Below, one piece after another: positions 40,231 to 48,302 of a DNA stretch of 64,000 nt (position 1 is the stretch's first letter; each line of letters starts with the position of its first letter). A program made the translations under genes and the position numbers. Source of the stretch: Thermoanaerobacter sp049701115 (GTDB lineage: Bacteria; Bacillota; Thermoanaerobacteria; Thermoanaerobacterales; Thermoanaerobacteraceae); the NCBI RefSeq assembly GCF_049701115.1, contig NZ_JBNATX010000002.1, forward strand, positions 115,408 to 179,407, written 5' to 3'. The notes beneath the pieces were generated by a model, which did not search any database, was not told the DNA's origin, and saw nothing but the letters and a program-made list of their open reading frames with translations.

Positions 40231-42144
40231 TCAGCTAATTTTAGATCCACTTTCTATGTCCTTGTCCACTGTTAAAAGAGCCATTTTACCTTCGTTAGTA
40301 GCAGCTAAAAGCATTCCTTGAGATTCAAGTCCCATAAGCTTTTTCGGCTGTAAGTTATATACGATTATTATCTTTTTACCTATAAGCTCTTCTGGACTGT
40401 AGTGTTTCCCTATACCTCCTACAATTTGCCTTATTTCATCTCCGACTTTAAGCTTCATTTTTATAAGCTTGTCTGAACCCTCTACTTTTTCTGCTTCCAG
40501 GACCTCGGCAACTCTTAATTGAATTTTTGAAAAATCTTCTATCGTAATGTAATCCATCTTTTCTTCACCCTCTTTCGCTTTTTCTTCTGGCTTATTTCCA
40601 AGGGAAGCTAACTCTTTTTCAACATCTATTCTTGGGAAAAGAATCTCTCCTCTTTTAACTTTTATCCCTTCTTTTAATAACCCAAATTTCAGGCTTTCCC
40701 ATTTCGTCAAATCCTCTGGAACCCCTAATTGCTCAAACATCTTCTTAGGAGTGTTAGGCATAAAAGGAGATATCAACACACCTATAAATCTTAAGGATTC
40801 TGCAAGGTTATATAAAACAGTGGCAAGTCTGCCCTTTTTGGATTCATCCTTTGCCAGTACCCAAGGCATGGTCTCATCAATATACTTATTAGCCCTTGAT
40901 ACCAGTTTCCATATCTCCACTAACGCATTAGAAAACTGCAATTTGTCCATATATTCTTCTACTTTTTTAGGCAGGCCTTGAGCTAAACCTATGAGTTCCT
41001 CGTCTATTTGCTCTTTTACAGATGGACCAGGGAGTATGCCATCAAAATATTTTTCAATCATCGTAACAGTTCGACTCAAAAGATTCCCTAAGTCATTGGC
41101 TAAATCAGAATTTATCCTGTTTATTAAGGCCTCGTTTGAAAACACACCATCAGCTCCAAAAGGAACTTCCCTTAAGAGGAAATACCTGACCGCATCAACT
41201 CCATACCTTGCCACCAGCTCCTTGGGGTCTACCACATTCCCTTTGGACTTTGACATCTTTCCTCCTTCTAGAATTAGCCATCCATGCCCAAACACTTTTT
41301 TAGGAAGGGGCAGACCCAAAGCCATAAGCATAGCAGGCCATATTATAGTGTGAAATCTCACAATCTCCTTCCCAACAAGGTGCACATCGGCAGGCCAGTA
41401 CTTTCTAAATTTCTCATCGTTATCCGTCATGTACCCTAAAGCAGTGATATAGTTAGAAAGGGCATCTATCCATACGTATATCACGTGCTTAGGATCAAAA
41501 GGCACTTTTATCCCCCAGTCAAATGTACTCCTTGATACAAATAAGTCCTCTAATCCCGCTTTTATGAAGTTTATCATCTCATTTCGCCTAGATTCTGGCT
41601 GTATAAAATCCGGATGCTCCTCATAGTATTTCAAAAGCTTGTCCCCATAGGCCGAAAGCCTAAAGAAATATCCTTCCTCTGTTACTCTCTCAACTGGTCT
41701 ACCACAATCGGGACATTTTCCATCTACAAGCTGGCTTTCCGTCCAGAAAGATTCACAAGGGGTACAATACCATCCCTCGTATTCCCCCTTATATATATCA
41801 CCTTGTTCGTAAAGCTTAGTAAATATCTTCTGCACTATTTCCTCATGGTAAGGGTCTGTGGTCCTTATGAAATGGTCGTAACTTATGTCCATTACCTTCC
41901 ACAAATCTTTTATCCATTCCACTATCCCATCCACATACTCTTTTGGAGCCATTCCCTTTTCTTTCGCGATTCTTTGAATCTTTTGGCCATGTTCGTCTGT
42001 ACCTGTCAAGAACATTACATCATATCCTGTCAATCTTTTAAACCTCGCCATTGCATCGGCCGCTACCGTCGTATAAGAATGACCTATATGTAGTTTGTCA
42101 CTCGGATAATATATGGGGGTGGTGATATAAAAAGTCTTTTTCAT
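40231..42144 (-). CDS. metG: Methionyl-tRNA synthetase
   Basis: MetG charges tRNA-Met. The 637-residue protein has the HIGH motif in DKLHIGHSYTT, the zinc-binding CTPCESFW/CPDCGRP pair, KMSKSKGNV, the anticodon domain, and a C-terminal tRNA-binding OB-fold (from about residue 535, FSKIQLRVAEVLEAEKV). The start is the second of two tandem ATGs, which has better spacing from AGGAGG. Expression is controlled by a T-box leader with a Met specifier. Confidence 0.97.
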   Translation of the reverse strand: MKKTFYITTPIYYPSDKLHIGHSYTTVAADAMARFKRLTGYDVMFLTGTDEHGQKIQRIAKEKGMAPKEYVDGIVEWIKDLWKVMDISYDHFIRTTDPYHEEIVQKIFTKLYEQGDIYKGEYEGWYCTPCESFWTESQLVDGKCPDCGRPVERVTEEGYFFRLSAYGDKLLKYYEEHPDFIQPESRRNEMINFIKAGLEDLFVSRSTFDWGIKVPFDPKHVIYVWIDALSNYITALGYMTDNDEKFRKYWPADVHLVGKEIVRFHTIIWPAMLMALGLPLPKKVFGHGWLILEGGKMSKSKGNVVDPKELVARYGVDAVRYFLLREVPFGADGVFSNEALINRINSDLANDLGNLLSRTVTMIEKYFDGILPGPSVKEQIDEELIGLAQGLPKKVEEYMDKLQFSNALVEIWKLVSRANKYIDETMPWVLAKDESKKGRLATVLYNLAESLRFIGVLISPFMPNTPKKMFEQLGVPEDLTKWESLKFGLLKEGIKVKRGEILFPRIDVEKELASLGNKPEEKAKEGEEKMDYITIEDFSKIQLRVAEVLEAEKVEGSDKLIKMKLKVGDEIRQIVGGIGKHYSPEELIGKKIIIVYNLQPKKLMGLESQGMLLAATNEGKMALLTVDKDIESGSKIS

Positions 42145-42178
42145 CATTACCTCCTCCTCAGATCTTATGGTAATTAAA

Positions 42179-42422
42179 TAAAAAACTCGCCTCCGGCAAG
42201 GGGCGAGATTTTCGCGGTACCACCCTTTTTCACATGAACCTCACGGTTCATGCCTCACAGAGTGCAAATAACACTCTTCCTCTTTAACGGGAGTCCCCGG
42301 TAAAGCCTACTAACCTTCGACAATACGGCTCCGGAGCCATCTTCAGAAGCCAGAACTTTATCGGTTCTCACCTTGCCCGACTCTCTGTCAAAGTCCTCGG
42401 CTTCCTACTCTTTCCTTCATTG
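42179..42422 (-). promoter_or_regulatory. T-box riboswitch, Met specifier
   Basis: Read on the minus strand, the leader has the AGAGAG and GGTGAGAACCG features of stem I. The specifier loop GAAGATGG has ATG at 42338-42340, one base after GAA. The conserved T-box core AGGGTGGTACCGCG lies at 42213-42226. The terminator CTCGCC-CCTTGCCGGA-GGCGAG with a T-run lies at 42179-42207. Uncharged tRNA-Met should favour antitermination and metG-tatD expression. The 350-bp stretch 42145-42494 is fully explained by this element, its promoter and the cca end. Confidence 0.93.
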
Positions 42423-42449
42423 CCTTTTCCAAATATTCTTTTATCCTTT

Positions 42450-42478
42450 AATATACCCTTTATAATGATTATTGTCAA
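42450..42478 (-). promoter_or_regulatory. Promoter of metG T-box transcript
   Basis: On the minus strand, TTGACA (42473-42478) and TATATT (42450-42455) are separated by 17 bp, about 20 bp before the T-box leader. Confidence 0.75.
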
Positions 42479-42494
42479 CACCCTTTTTTATTAT

Positions 42495-43895
42495 TCATAT
42501 CTTCTCCACCCTCATCCTTTCCTTTATAAATTCTATGGCGTCCTCTTTCGTTTTTATCTCACCGTAAAACCTGTTTTTCCTTATTTCATAAAGTATTTGC
42601 CCAAGTTTTTTCCCATCTTTTACGTCAAAGTTTAAAATTATATCCAAAGGAGAAAGTAGTGGTTTTTCCGTTTCTTTAAACTCCACATATCGCCTTAAAA
42701 GTTTTATTATAAAATTCTCATAGCGGGGAATATCCTCTACCTTACCAAAACTTAAACGGGCGGCAGTGTAATCAGCAAGAGATACTAGCAAGATACCTAT
42801 CACATTATCTTTCAAATGATAAAAGAATCTGAAAAGGGTCTTATTGTTCACCCCTTCTAAATAATAATCAAGGGGTTTTTTGTGGTAAAGTATCAGTTTC
42901 TTTAAAAGATTTATCTCTTTTCTGGGAATTTTCATGCGAGTCCCCATCTTTTTTATCATTTCGGCTCCTTTTATCTCATGATTATAAAAATGAAGTCGAT
43001 TTTCTATGTCTATGTAGATAGACTCCACTTTCCCTATATCGTGAAACAAAATTGCTAACTTTATGATATCCTTGACCTTATTCTCTGAAGAAAGTGGCCT
43101 TTCTAAATAATCCCTCAAGAGGTCCGTCACATCTTTGGGAAATCTCATGGTATTTATGATATTTTCATATTCCTCTACCGCCCTTATGGAATGAATCCAA
43201 GAATTTACAAGCTGATAATAGCATTTCCCTACTTCTTTAAGTCTTGCCACTTCTTCGAATATATTTTCCATCAACCCCATCTCTTCCATAATCCTTAAGT
43301 ATTTGTGGGAATCCTTCTCTTTTATTATGATGAAAATCTCATTCATTATTCTTTCGGGCGCAACATTCTTTAGTAAATGAGCTTCTTCCTTTATCTTTTT
43401 TTTAGTTTCTTCTTCTATATCGAACTTGTATGTAGCAGCAAACCTAACAGCCCGCAAGGCTCTTAGCGGATCTTCGCGGAAGGTGTAGTCTGCCACATGC
43501 TTTATTTTCCTACTTTTTATGTCTTCTAACCCTCCAAAAGGGTCTATTATGTATTCAAATTCGAAATAATCCTTTAACCTTAAAGCCATAGCATTCATAG
43601 TAAAGTCTCTATGAGCCAGATCTTGCTGTATGTTTTCGCCTCTTAGATTAGTAAAATCAAGTATTTCCTCTCCTACCAGCACTCTATATGTCCCTTTTTC
43701 TGCCATAAAAGGCACTATCTTACCTCCTAATACCTCTGCAGCCAATTTTGCAACTTCTTCCGCATCACCTAAAACCGCAAAATCATAATCTTTTGCTTCT
43801 CTCCCTAGCACCCTATCTCTTATGTAACCTCCTACAATATAGACATCATAAGCTTTTTTTCCCAACTTCCTCATTAGTCTGGGTATTGTAGCCAC
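42495..43895 (-). CDS. cca: tRNA nucleotidyltransferase / poly(A) polymerase family
   Basis: This class II nucleotidyltransferase adds or repairs tRNA 3' CCA ends or adds poly(A). The 466-residue protein has GGYIRDRVLG, the catalytic DYDFAV pair of Asp residues, and NLRGENIQQDLAHRDFTMNA, which contains the RRD-like site. A C-terminal HD domain carries FHDIGK. The start is GTG at 43893-43895, six bases after GGAAGG; a TTG six codons upstream is an alternative. The HD domain is a feature of some bacterial CCA enzymes. Exact specificity cannot be set from sequence. Confidence 0.88.
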   Translation of the reverse strand: MATIPRLMRKLGKKAYDVYIVGGYIRDRVLGREAKDYDFAVLGDAEEVAKLAAEVLGGKIVPFMAEKGTYRVLVGEEILDFTNLRGENIQQDLAHRDFTMNAMALRLKDYFEFEYIIDPFGGLEDIKSRKIKHVADYTFREDPLRALRAVRFAATYKFDIEEETKKKIKEEAHLLKNVAPERIMNEIFIIIKEKDSHKYLRIMEEMGLMENIFEEVARLKEVGKCYYQLVNSWIHSIRAVEEYENIINTMRFPKDVTDLLRDYLERPLSSENKVKDIIKLAILFHDIGKVESIYIDIENRLHFYNHEIKGAEMIKKMGTRMKIPRKEINLLKKLILYHKKPLDYYLEGVNNKTLFRFFYHLKDNVIGILLVSLADYTAARLSFGKVEDIPRYENFIIKLLRRYVEFKETEKPLLSPLDIILNFDVKDGKKLGQILYEIRKNRFYGEIKTKEDAIEFIKERMRVEKI

Positions 43896-43969
43896 AGAAA
43901 TCCTTCCTTTCAAAAAGGAAAATTATACTTCAATTAAAAGTATAACAAAAGGGAAAAAGTATACAAGAC

Positions 43970-44491
43970 CTAAAAAAACACATGGCTAAAAAAAACACAG
44001 GAAATGATGGCAACTACATCGGTAAAAATTCCTGAGATAACTGCATGTCTAACATTTTTCACCCCAACAGCTCCAAAATAAACTGCAAGTACATAAAAAG
44101 TGGTCTCTGTAGACCCATACATGGCAGAAGCCATTTTGCCAATGAAAGAATCTGCTCCATGAGTTTTAATGATTTCCGTAACAATTCCTAATGCTCCACT
44201 CCCCGAAAGAGGCCTTATCAATGCAAGGGGAACAAGGTCTTCGGGCATCCCAATTATTTGTGTAAAAGGCATCAAAAAATGAGCAAAAATTTCCAGTGCC
44301 CCTGAAGCCCTCAAAACTCCGACAGCGACAAGCATCGCCAAAAGAGAAGGGAAAATCCTTATAATGACATCTATCCCTTCTCTTGCTCCTTCTACAAATA
44401 CTTCGTATACCTTAGCTTTTTTTATAAGCCCATAAAAAGGAACAATAACGAGGATTAATGGAACAAGCCACTGCGCAAAAATCTCTGCCAT
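43970..44491 (-). CDS. spmB: Spore maturation protein B
   Basis: SpmB, with SpmA, is needed for proper dehydration of the spore core in Bacillus. The 173-residue membrane protein belongs to the nucleoside-recognition (Gate) family, with RIFPSLLAMLVAVGVLRASG, IRPLSGSGALGI and a conserved GSTETTFYVLAVYFG. The start ATG is eight bases after AAGGAG, whose sequence overlaps the spmA stop. It forms a two-gene unit with spmA. Its presence supports a spore-forming ancestry. Confidence 0.92.
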   Translation of the reverse strand: MAEIFAQWLVPLILVIVPFYGLIKKAKVYEVFVEGAREGIDVIIRIFPSLLAMLVAVGVLRASGALEIFAHFLMPFTQIIGMPEDLVPLALIRPLSGSGALGIVTEIIKTHGADSFIGKMASAMYGSTETTFYVLAVYFGAVGVKNVRHAVISGIFTDVVAIISCVFFSHVFF

Positions 44492-44496
44492 CTTCA

Positions 44497-45081
44497 TCAC
44501 TCCTTAAACATTGGAAACCTCTCCATTAAATTATTGAAAATCAGCCCCAAAAAAAGAGCTGTAGTAGTAGAAAAAATGCTCACAATAACAAAATCCGCTG
44601 GATTTTTCGATCCAAGGGAAGCTCTTATTCCTATCATCACTGCGGGAATAAGTTGAATAGAAGCAGTGTTTATAACCAAAAATCTACACATGGCATTTGA
44701 AGCACTTTCTTTTTTGTTGAGGTCCTGTAGGTATTCCATAGCCTTGATCCCAAAGGGAGTAGCGGCATTGCCAAGCCCCAACATGTTTGCTGATATATTC
44801 ATGATCATCGCAGAAATAGCAGGATGTTCTTTGGGGATCTCAGGAAAAATTCTGGTAACTACAGGTTTTAATATAATAGCAACAATATCTATCAATCCGG
44901 ATTTCTCTGCGATCTTCATTATCCCAAGCCAGAGAGCCATCACTCCCAAGAGTCCTATAGAGATGCTAACAGCACTTTCCGTTGAATCGATTATAGCTTT
45001 CGAAACTTCTGCTATCCTTCCGTTTGCAATTCCGACAAATGTCCCTAAAATTATCATAAAAAACCATATATAATTCATCAT
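44497..45081 (-). CDS. spmA: Spore maturation protein A
   Basis: The 194-residue membrane protein has about five helices and the SpmA signatures MALWLGIMKIAEKSG, NMLGLGNAATPFGIKAME and NTASIQLIP. The start is the first of two ATGs seven bases after GGGAGG. It is followed immediately by spmB. It is divergent from the abrB-like gene, whose promoter lies within the shared 178-bp gap. Confidence 0.93.
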   Translation of the reverse strand: MMNYIWFFMIILGTFVGIANGRIAEVSKAIIDSTESAVSISIGLLGVMALWLGIMKIAEKSGLIDIVAIILKPVVTRIFPEIPKEHPAISAMIMNISANMLGLGNAATPFGIKAMEYLQDLNKKESASNAMCRFLVINTASIQLIPAVMIGIRASLGSKNPADFVIVSIFSTTTALFLGLIFNNLMERFPMFKE

Positions 45082-45181
45082 AAAAAAACCTCCCATATTG
45101 CCAAAAAGTCTACTATTTTTCGCTTTTTCTTCTTATCTAATAAAATTTATGTTATTATCCTAAAAAAATTCCAAAAAGGTA

Positions 45182-45210
45182 TTGACTTATTTTTCAAAAC
45201 TTGGTATTAT
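45182..45210 (+). promoter_or_regulatory. Promoter of abrB
   Basis: TTGACT (45182-45187) and TATTAT (45205-45210) are separated by 17 bp. The start codon is at 45260, after AGGAGGGGAG. Confidence 0.75.
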
Positions 45211-45227
45211 TATAAGTGAAGTGGAAC

Positions 45228-45234
45228 TGTCGAA
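45228..45234 (+). promoter_or_regulatory. Spo0A box in abrB leader
   Basis: TGTCGAA is the exact core of the Spo0A binding site and lies roughly 11-18 bases after the predicted transcription start. In B. subtilis, Spo0A~P represses abrB by binding just downstream of its start sites, so the placement fits. A seven-base match alone is weak evidence. Confidence 0.5.
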
Positions 45235-45259
45235 ATTTGTAACTCAGGAGGGGAGAAAT

Positions 45260-45514
45260 ATGTTGAAATCCACGGGTATTGTAAGAAAAGTAGACGAATT
45301 GGGAAGGGTAGTAATACCAATTGAGCTCAGGAGGACACTGAATATCGCTGAAAGAGACGCATTAGAAATCTACGTAGACGGCGAGCAGATAGTCCTCAAA
45401 AAGTATGAGCCAGCATGCATTTTCTGCGGCAATGCTGAAAATGTGATCAACTACAAAGGCAAAAATATCTGCAAAAACTGCCTTGAAGAACTCAAAAAGA
45501 CTCCAATAGAATAA
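45260..45514 (+). CDS. abrB: AbrB-family transition-state regulator with zinc-ribbon tail
   Basis: The 84-residue protein has the AbrB/SpoVT DNA-binding domain, STGIVRKVDELGRVVIPIEL, at residues 3-22 and onward to about 50. This domain forms a swapped-hairpin dimer. The C-terminal part has CIFCGN and CKNC, a likely zinc ribbon not present in Bacillus AbrB but common in clostridial homologues. The ATG follows AGGAGGGGAG. It is flanked by metG and rsmI regions as in B. subtilis. A consensus promoter and a Spo0A box upstream fit a transition-state regulator. Confidence 0.88.
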   Translation: MLKSTGIVRKVDELGRVVIPIELRRTLNIAERDALEIYVDGEQIVLKKYEPACIFCGNAENVINYKGKNICKNCLEELKKTPIE

Positions 45515-45520
45515 TCGCAG

Positions 45521-45555
45521 AAAAATAATGGGAGGTAAATCCTCCCATTATTTTT
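45521..45555. terminator. Strong bidirectional terminator
   Basis: AAAAATAATGGGAGG and CCTCCCATTATTTTT form a 15-bp stem with a TAAAT loop. It ends abrB on the plus strand and covers the stop codon of the convergent CDF transporter (45548). Confidence 0.9.
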
Positions 45556-46414
45556 CTTTCCTTTCTTCCTCCGGCTCTATGTGAACTGTGACATTAGAAC
45601 CGGGGAATCTCTCTATTATTTCCCTTGAAACCTTGTGGGAAAGTTCATGAGCTTCTACGATATTTGCATCTCGTCTAACTCGCAAGTGAACATTAATTTC
45701 TCTCCTCTGACCAGATTTTCTTGTCTTTAACTTGTGAAAACTTGTGACTTCAGGATTTGACCTTATAATATCTTCTATTTCTCTTATCTCTTCTTCAGGA
45801 AGACTCGTATCTGTCAAGTCTTTTAAAGCCTCTTTAGTAAGGCCAAATGAAGCTTTTATAATCAAAAAAGCTACTAAAATAGCTATCAAAGGGTCTAAAA
45901 TAGCTATACCCGTAAGTCTTATCACTACCAGTCCTACAGCCACTCCTAATGATGTAAAAACATCCGTTAAAAGGTGCATGGCATCAGCTTTTAGAGCTAT
46001 AGAGTCCTCTCTTTTAGCAATTTTAAATAGATATAGTGAAACTATACTGTTTATAAAAGCAGCAAAAAACATCACGGCTATGCCTATTCCAAGATTTTCT
46101 ACGAACGAACCTGTAATTATTCTTTTTAAAGCTTCATATATTATTAAAAGAGCCGCAAAAAAAATTAAAATAGCCTCCACAAAACCTGAAACATTTTCAT
46201 ATTTATCATGACCAAAAGGGTGATCTTCATCGGGAGGCTTTGACGCTTTTCTTATAGAGAAAAAGGCAATTAAACTCGCTACAAGGTCAATAAGAGAGTG
46301 AATAGCTTCTGAAATTACGCTTATAGAGTGCATCAAAACCCCTGCCACTAATTTTACAATTATCAAAAAACTATTGGAAGCGACAGATAACAAAGCCGCT
46401 TTTTCCCTTTTCAT
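45548..46414 (-). CDS. Cation diffusion facilitator (CDF) efflux transporter
   Basis: CDF proteins export Zn2+, Mn2+, Fe2+ or Co2+ in exchange for protons. The 288-residue protein has six membrane helices (residues about 8-205) with metal-site residues in EAIHSLIDLVASL and DAMHLLTDVFTSLG, the HPFGHDKYE loop, and a C-terminal cytoplasmic metallochaperone-like domain (about 206-288). The start is the ATG after GGAGGTCACT. It is monocistronic. The ligand set (S/D..D and H..D) does not securely separate Zn from Mn transport. Confidence 0.9.
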   Translation of the reverse strand: MKREKAALLSVASNSFLIIVKLVAGVLMHSISVISEAIHSLIDLVASLIAFFSIRKASKPPDEDHPFGHDKYENVSGFVEAILIFFAALLIIYEALKRIITGSFVENLGIGIAVMFFAAFINSIVSLYLFKIAKREDSIALKADAMHLLTDVFTSLGVAVGLVVIRLTGIAILDPLIAILVAFLIIKASFGLTKEALKDLTDTSLPEEEIREIEDIIRSNPEVTSFHKLKTRKSGQRREINVHLRVRRDANIVEAHELSHKVSREIIERFPGSNVTVHIEPEEERKEK

Positions 46415-46517
46415 AGTGACCTCCAAATATCAATTGAAATTAATCCGTCGTAATATATTATAAAGCATTGGCATAAATTATGCAAATATTTTACATAAAA
46501 GGCATTGAAAATCATCT

Positions 46518-47345
46518 TCAATTATCATTTTCATCCAACGCTATCTTATAAATTTCTCTTTTGGGAATCCCTAATTCCCTTGCTACTTTTTTCACTGCTT
46601 CCCTTTTGTCCATTCCCAATCTAAGATATTCATGTAACAATTCCTTAGGATCTTCCTTCAAGAACTCAGTCTTAGCACCTTCTATCACTATTACAATCTC
46701 GCCTTTTACTTCATCCCCAATTTTTTCTAAGATTTCTTGTGCCGTTCCTCTTATAAACTCCTCGTGGATTTTTGTGAGTTCTCTTGCTACTACTACTCGT
46801 CTATTTCCTATATAGTGAGTGAGTTCTTCCAATGTCTCTTTTAAGCGATGAGGCGATTCATATATTATCGTTGTCCTCTCTTCCTTCGAAATTTTTTCTA
46901 ACTGCTTCTTTCTCTCTTTTTTCTTTTTTGGCAAAAATCCTTCAAAGACAAAAGAAGAGGTATCAAGTCCTGAAGCAATAAGGGCTGTAATCGCCGCAGT
47001 AGGCCCCGGGAGAGGTACTACTCTTATTCCTTCTTTTATGGAAAGACTCACCAATTCCTCACCAGGGTCAGAAATAGAAGGGGTCCCTGCATCGCTGACC
47101 AGGGCAATGGACTTGCCATTTTTAAGTTTTTCTATAAGCTTAGGGCCCATAGCAGCTTTATTGTGTTCGTGATAACTAACAAGAGGTTTTTTTATTTCGT
47201 AATGATTCAGCAATTTTAAAGTTTGCCTTGTATCTTCTGCCGCAATGAGGTCCACCTCATTTAAAACTCTCAAAGCCCTTAAGGTTATATCTTCCAAATT
47301 ACCAATAGGTGTGGGACATAAATAAAGCGTTCCATATTTCTCCAT
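46518..47345 (-). CDS. rsmI: 16S rRNA 2'-O-ribose methyltransferase RsmI
   Basis: RsmI methylates the ribose of C1402 in 16S rRNA. The 275-residue protein has the tetrapyrrole-methylase fold with LCPTPIGNLEDITLRAL, AAEDTR, SDAGTPSISDPG, PLPGPTAAITAL, FEGFLP and YESPHRLKETL. A short C-terminal RsmI helical domain follows residue 235. The ATG is close to the yabB-like stop (2-bp gap), so the two methyltransferases form an operon, as yabB-yazA-yabC do in Bacillus; yazA is missing here. Confidence 0.96.
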   Translation of the reverse strand: MEKYGTLYLCPTPIGNLEDITLRALRVLNEVDLIAAEDTRQTLKLLNHYEIKKPLVSYHEHNKAAMGPKLIEKLKNGKSIALVSDAGTPSISDPGEELVSLSIKEGIRVVPLPGPTAAITALIASGLDTSSFVFEGFLPKKKKERKKQLEKISKEERTTIIYESPHRLKETLEELTHYIGNRRVVVARELTKIHEEFIRGTAQEILEKIGDEVKGEIVIVIEGAKTEFLKEDPKELLHEYLRLGMDKREAVKKVARELGIPKREIYKIALDENDN

Positions 47346-47347
47346 TT

Positions 47348-48094
47348 CTATTCCTCCTCTAGACTTTCCTTTGAATATATGGCTTTAACTTCTTCCGTAT
47401 ATTCTCCCGTCTTTTCGTATACAAAAAGAGGGGGAAGTACGGTCAAAGAAGGTTGTGCACCTTTTTTAGCCTCCAAAAGCAATAAATTAGGCTTGCTGTC
47501 GACATAGGGCTGAACAAATCTAAGTTTTTTAGGTTCTAGACTGTATTTTCTTAAAAAATATATAATATCTGCCAGCCTGTCGGGGCGATGTACTAAGAAA
47601 AATTTGCCACCAAACTTTAGAAGCTTATATGCTGTTTTAACAAAATCTTCAATTCCTCCATATAATTCGTACCTTGCAATATTCTCTGCCACCAGTTTTT
47701 TTTCAAATCCTGCATAAGGGGGCATGTAAGGAGGATTAGAAGTCACAATGTCAAATTTCTCATGCCCTAAAATCTTTTCTATCCCCCTCACATCCCCTTC
47801 TACTATCTTTATTCTGTCTTCTAAATGATTTACTCTTACGCTCCTTTCAGCCATATCTACCATTTCCTTTTGGATCTCGACTCCGTAAATAATGGTATCT
47901 TTCGTCTTTGCCGCTATCAAAATAGGGATTATGCCATTTCCGCAACCCAAATCCACGATTTTATCTCCTCTTTTTGCAGTAACAAAGTTAGCCAACAGCA
48001 CTGCATCCATCCCAAACTTAAATTTGTCTTTATGTTGAATTATCACCATATTCTTTATGTTTAACTCATCAAATCTTTCCCCTTCTTTTAGCAC
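47348..48094 (-). CDS. yabB: YabB/TrmN6-like tRNA1(Val) adenine methyltransferase
   Basis: The 248-residue protein has the SAM motif VDLGCGNGIIPILIA and the catalytic NPPY motif in TSNPPYMPPYAGF, typical of N6-adenine methyltransferases that modify A37 of tRNA1(Val). The start is GTG at 48092-48094, eight bases after GAGG; a GTG three codons upstream abuts that site. It precedes rsmI by 2 bp. YabA, which lies between ricT and yabB in Bacillus, is absent, and a plus-strand gene block sits there instead. Confidence 0.88.
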   Translation of the reverse strand: MLKEGERFDELNIKNMVIIQHKDKFKFGMDAVLLANFVTAKRGDKIVDLGCGNGIIPILIAAKTKDTIIYGVEIQKEMVDMAERSVRVNHLEDRIKIVEGDVRGIEKILGHEKFDIVTSNPPYMPPYAGFEKKLVAENIARYELYGGIEDFVKTAYKLLKFGGKFFLVHRPDRLADIIYFLRKYSLEPKKLRFVQPYVDSKPNLLLLEAKKGAQPSLTVLPPLFVYEKTGEYTEEVKAIYSKESLEEE

Positions 48095-48302
48095 ATGCCT
48101 CACCTCTTCTATATTCTACCTTTCAGACCGCCTTTTTTCAACAAAAACTGCTTTTCCGATTATTGAAAATCACTTCAGTGAAAAGTATACTATTCATTAA
48201 GGGAATAAACTCACTGGAACTTTTTAAAAAATTTTTAACAATTTTATGTTATAATCAAAAGGCTATATCCGAGATTAATTTTTAGGGAAGGAATGTAATA
48301 TC

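Noticed and set aside
45082..45181. Sigma-E promoter for spmAB
   Set aside because: CATAAATT could be a -10, but the -35 candidate GGAATTT is a poor match.
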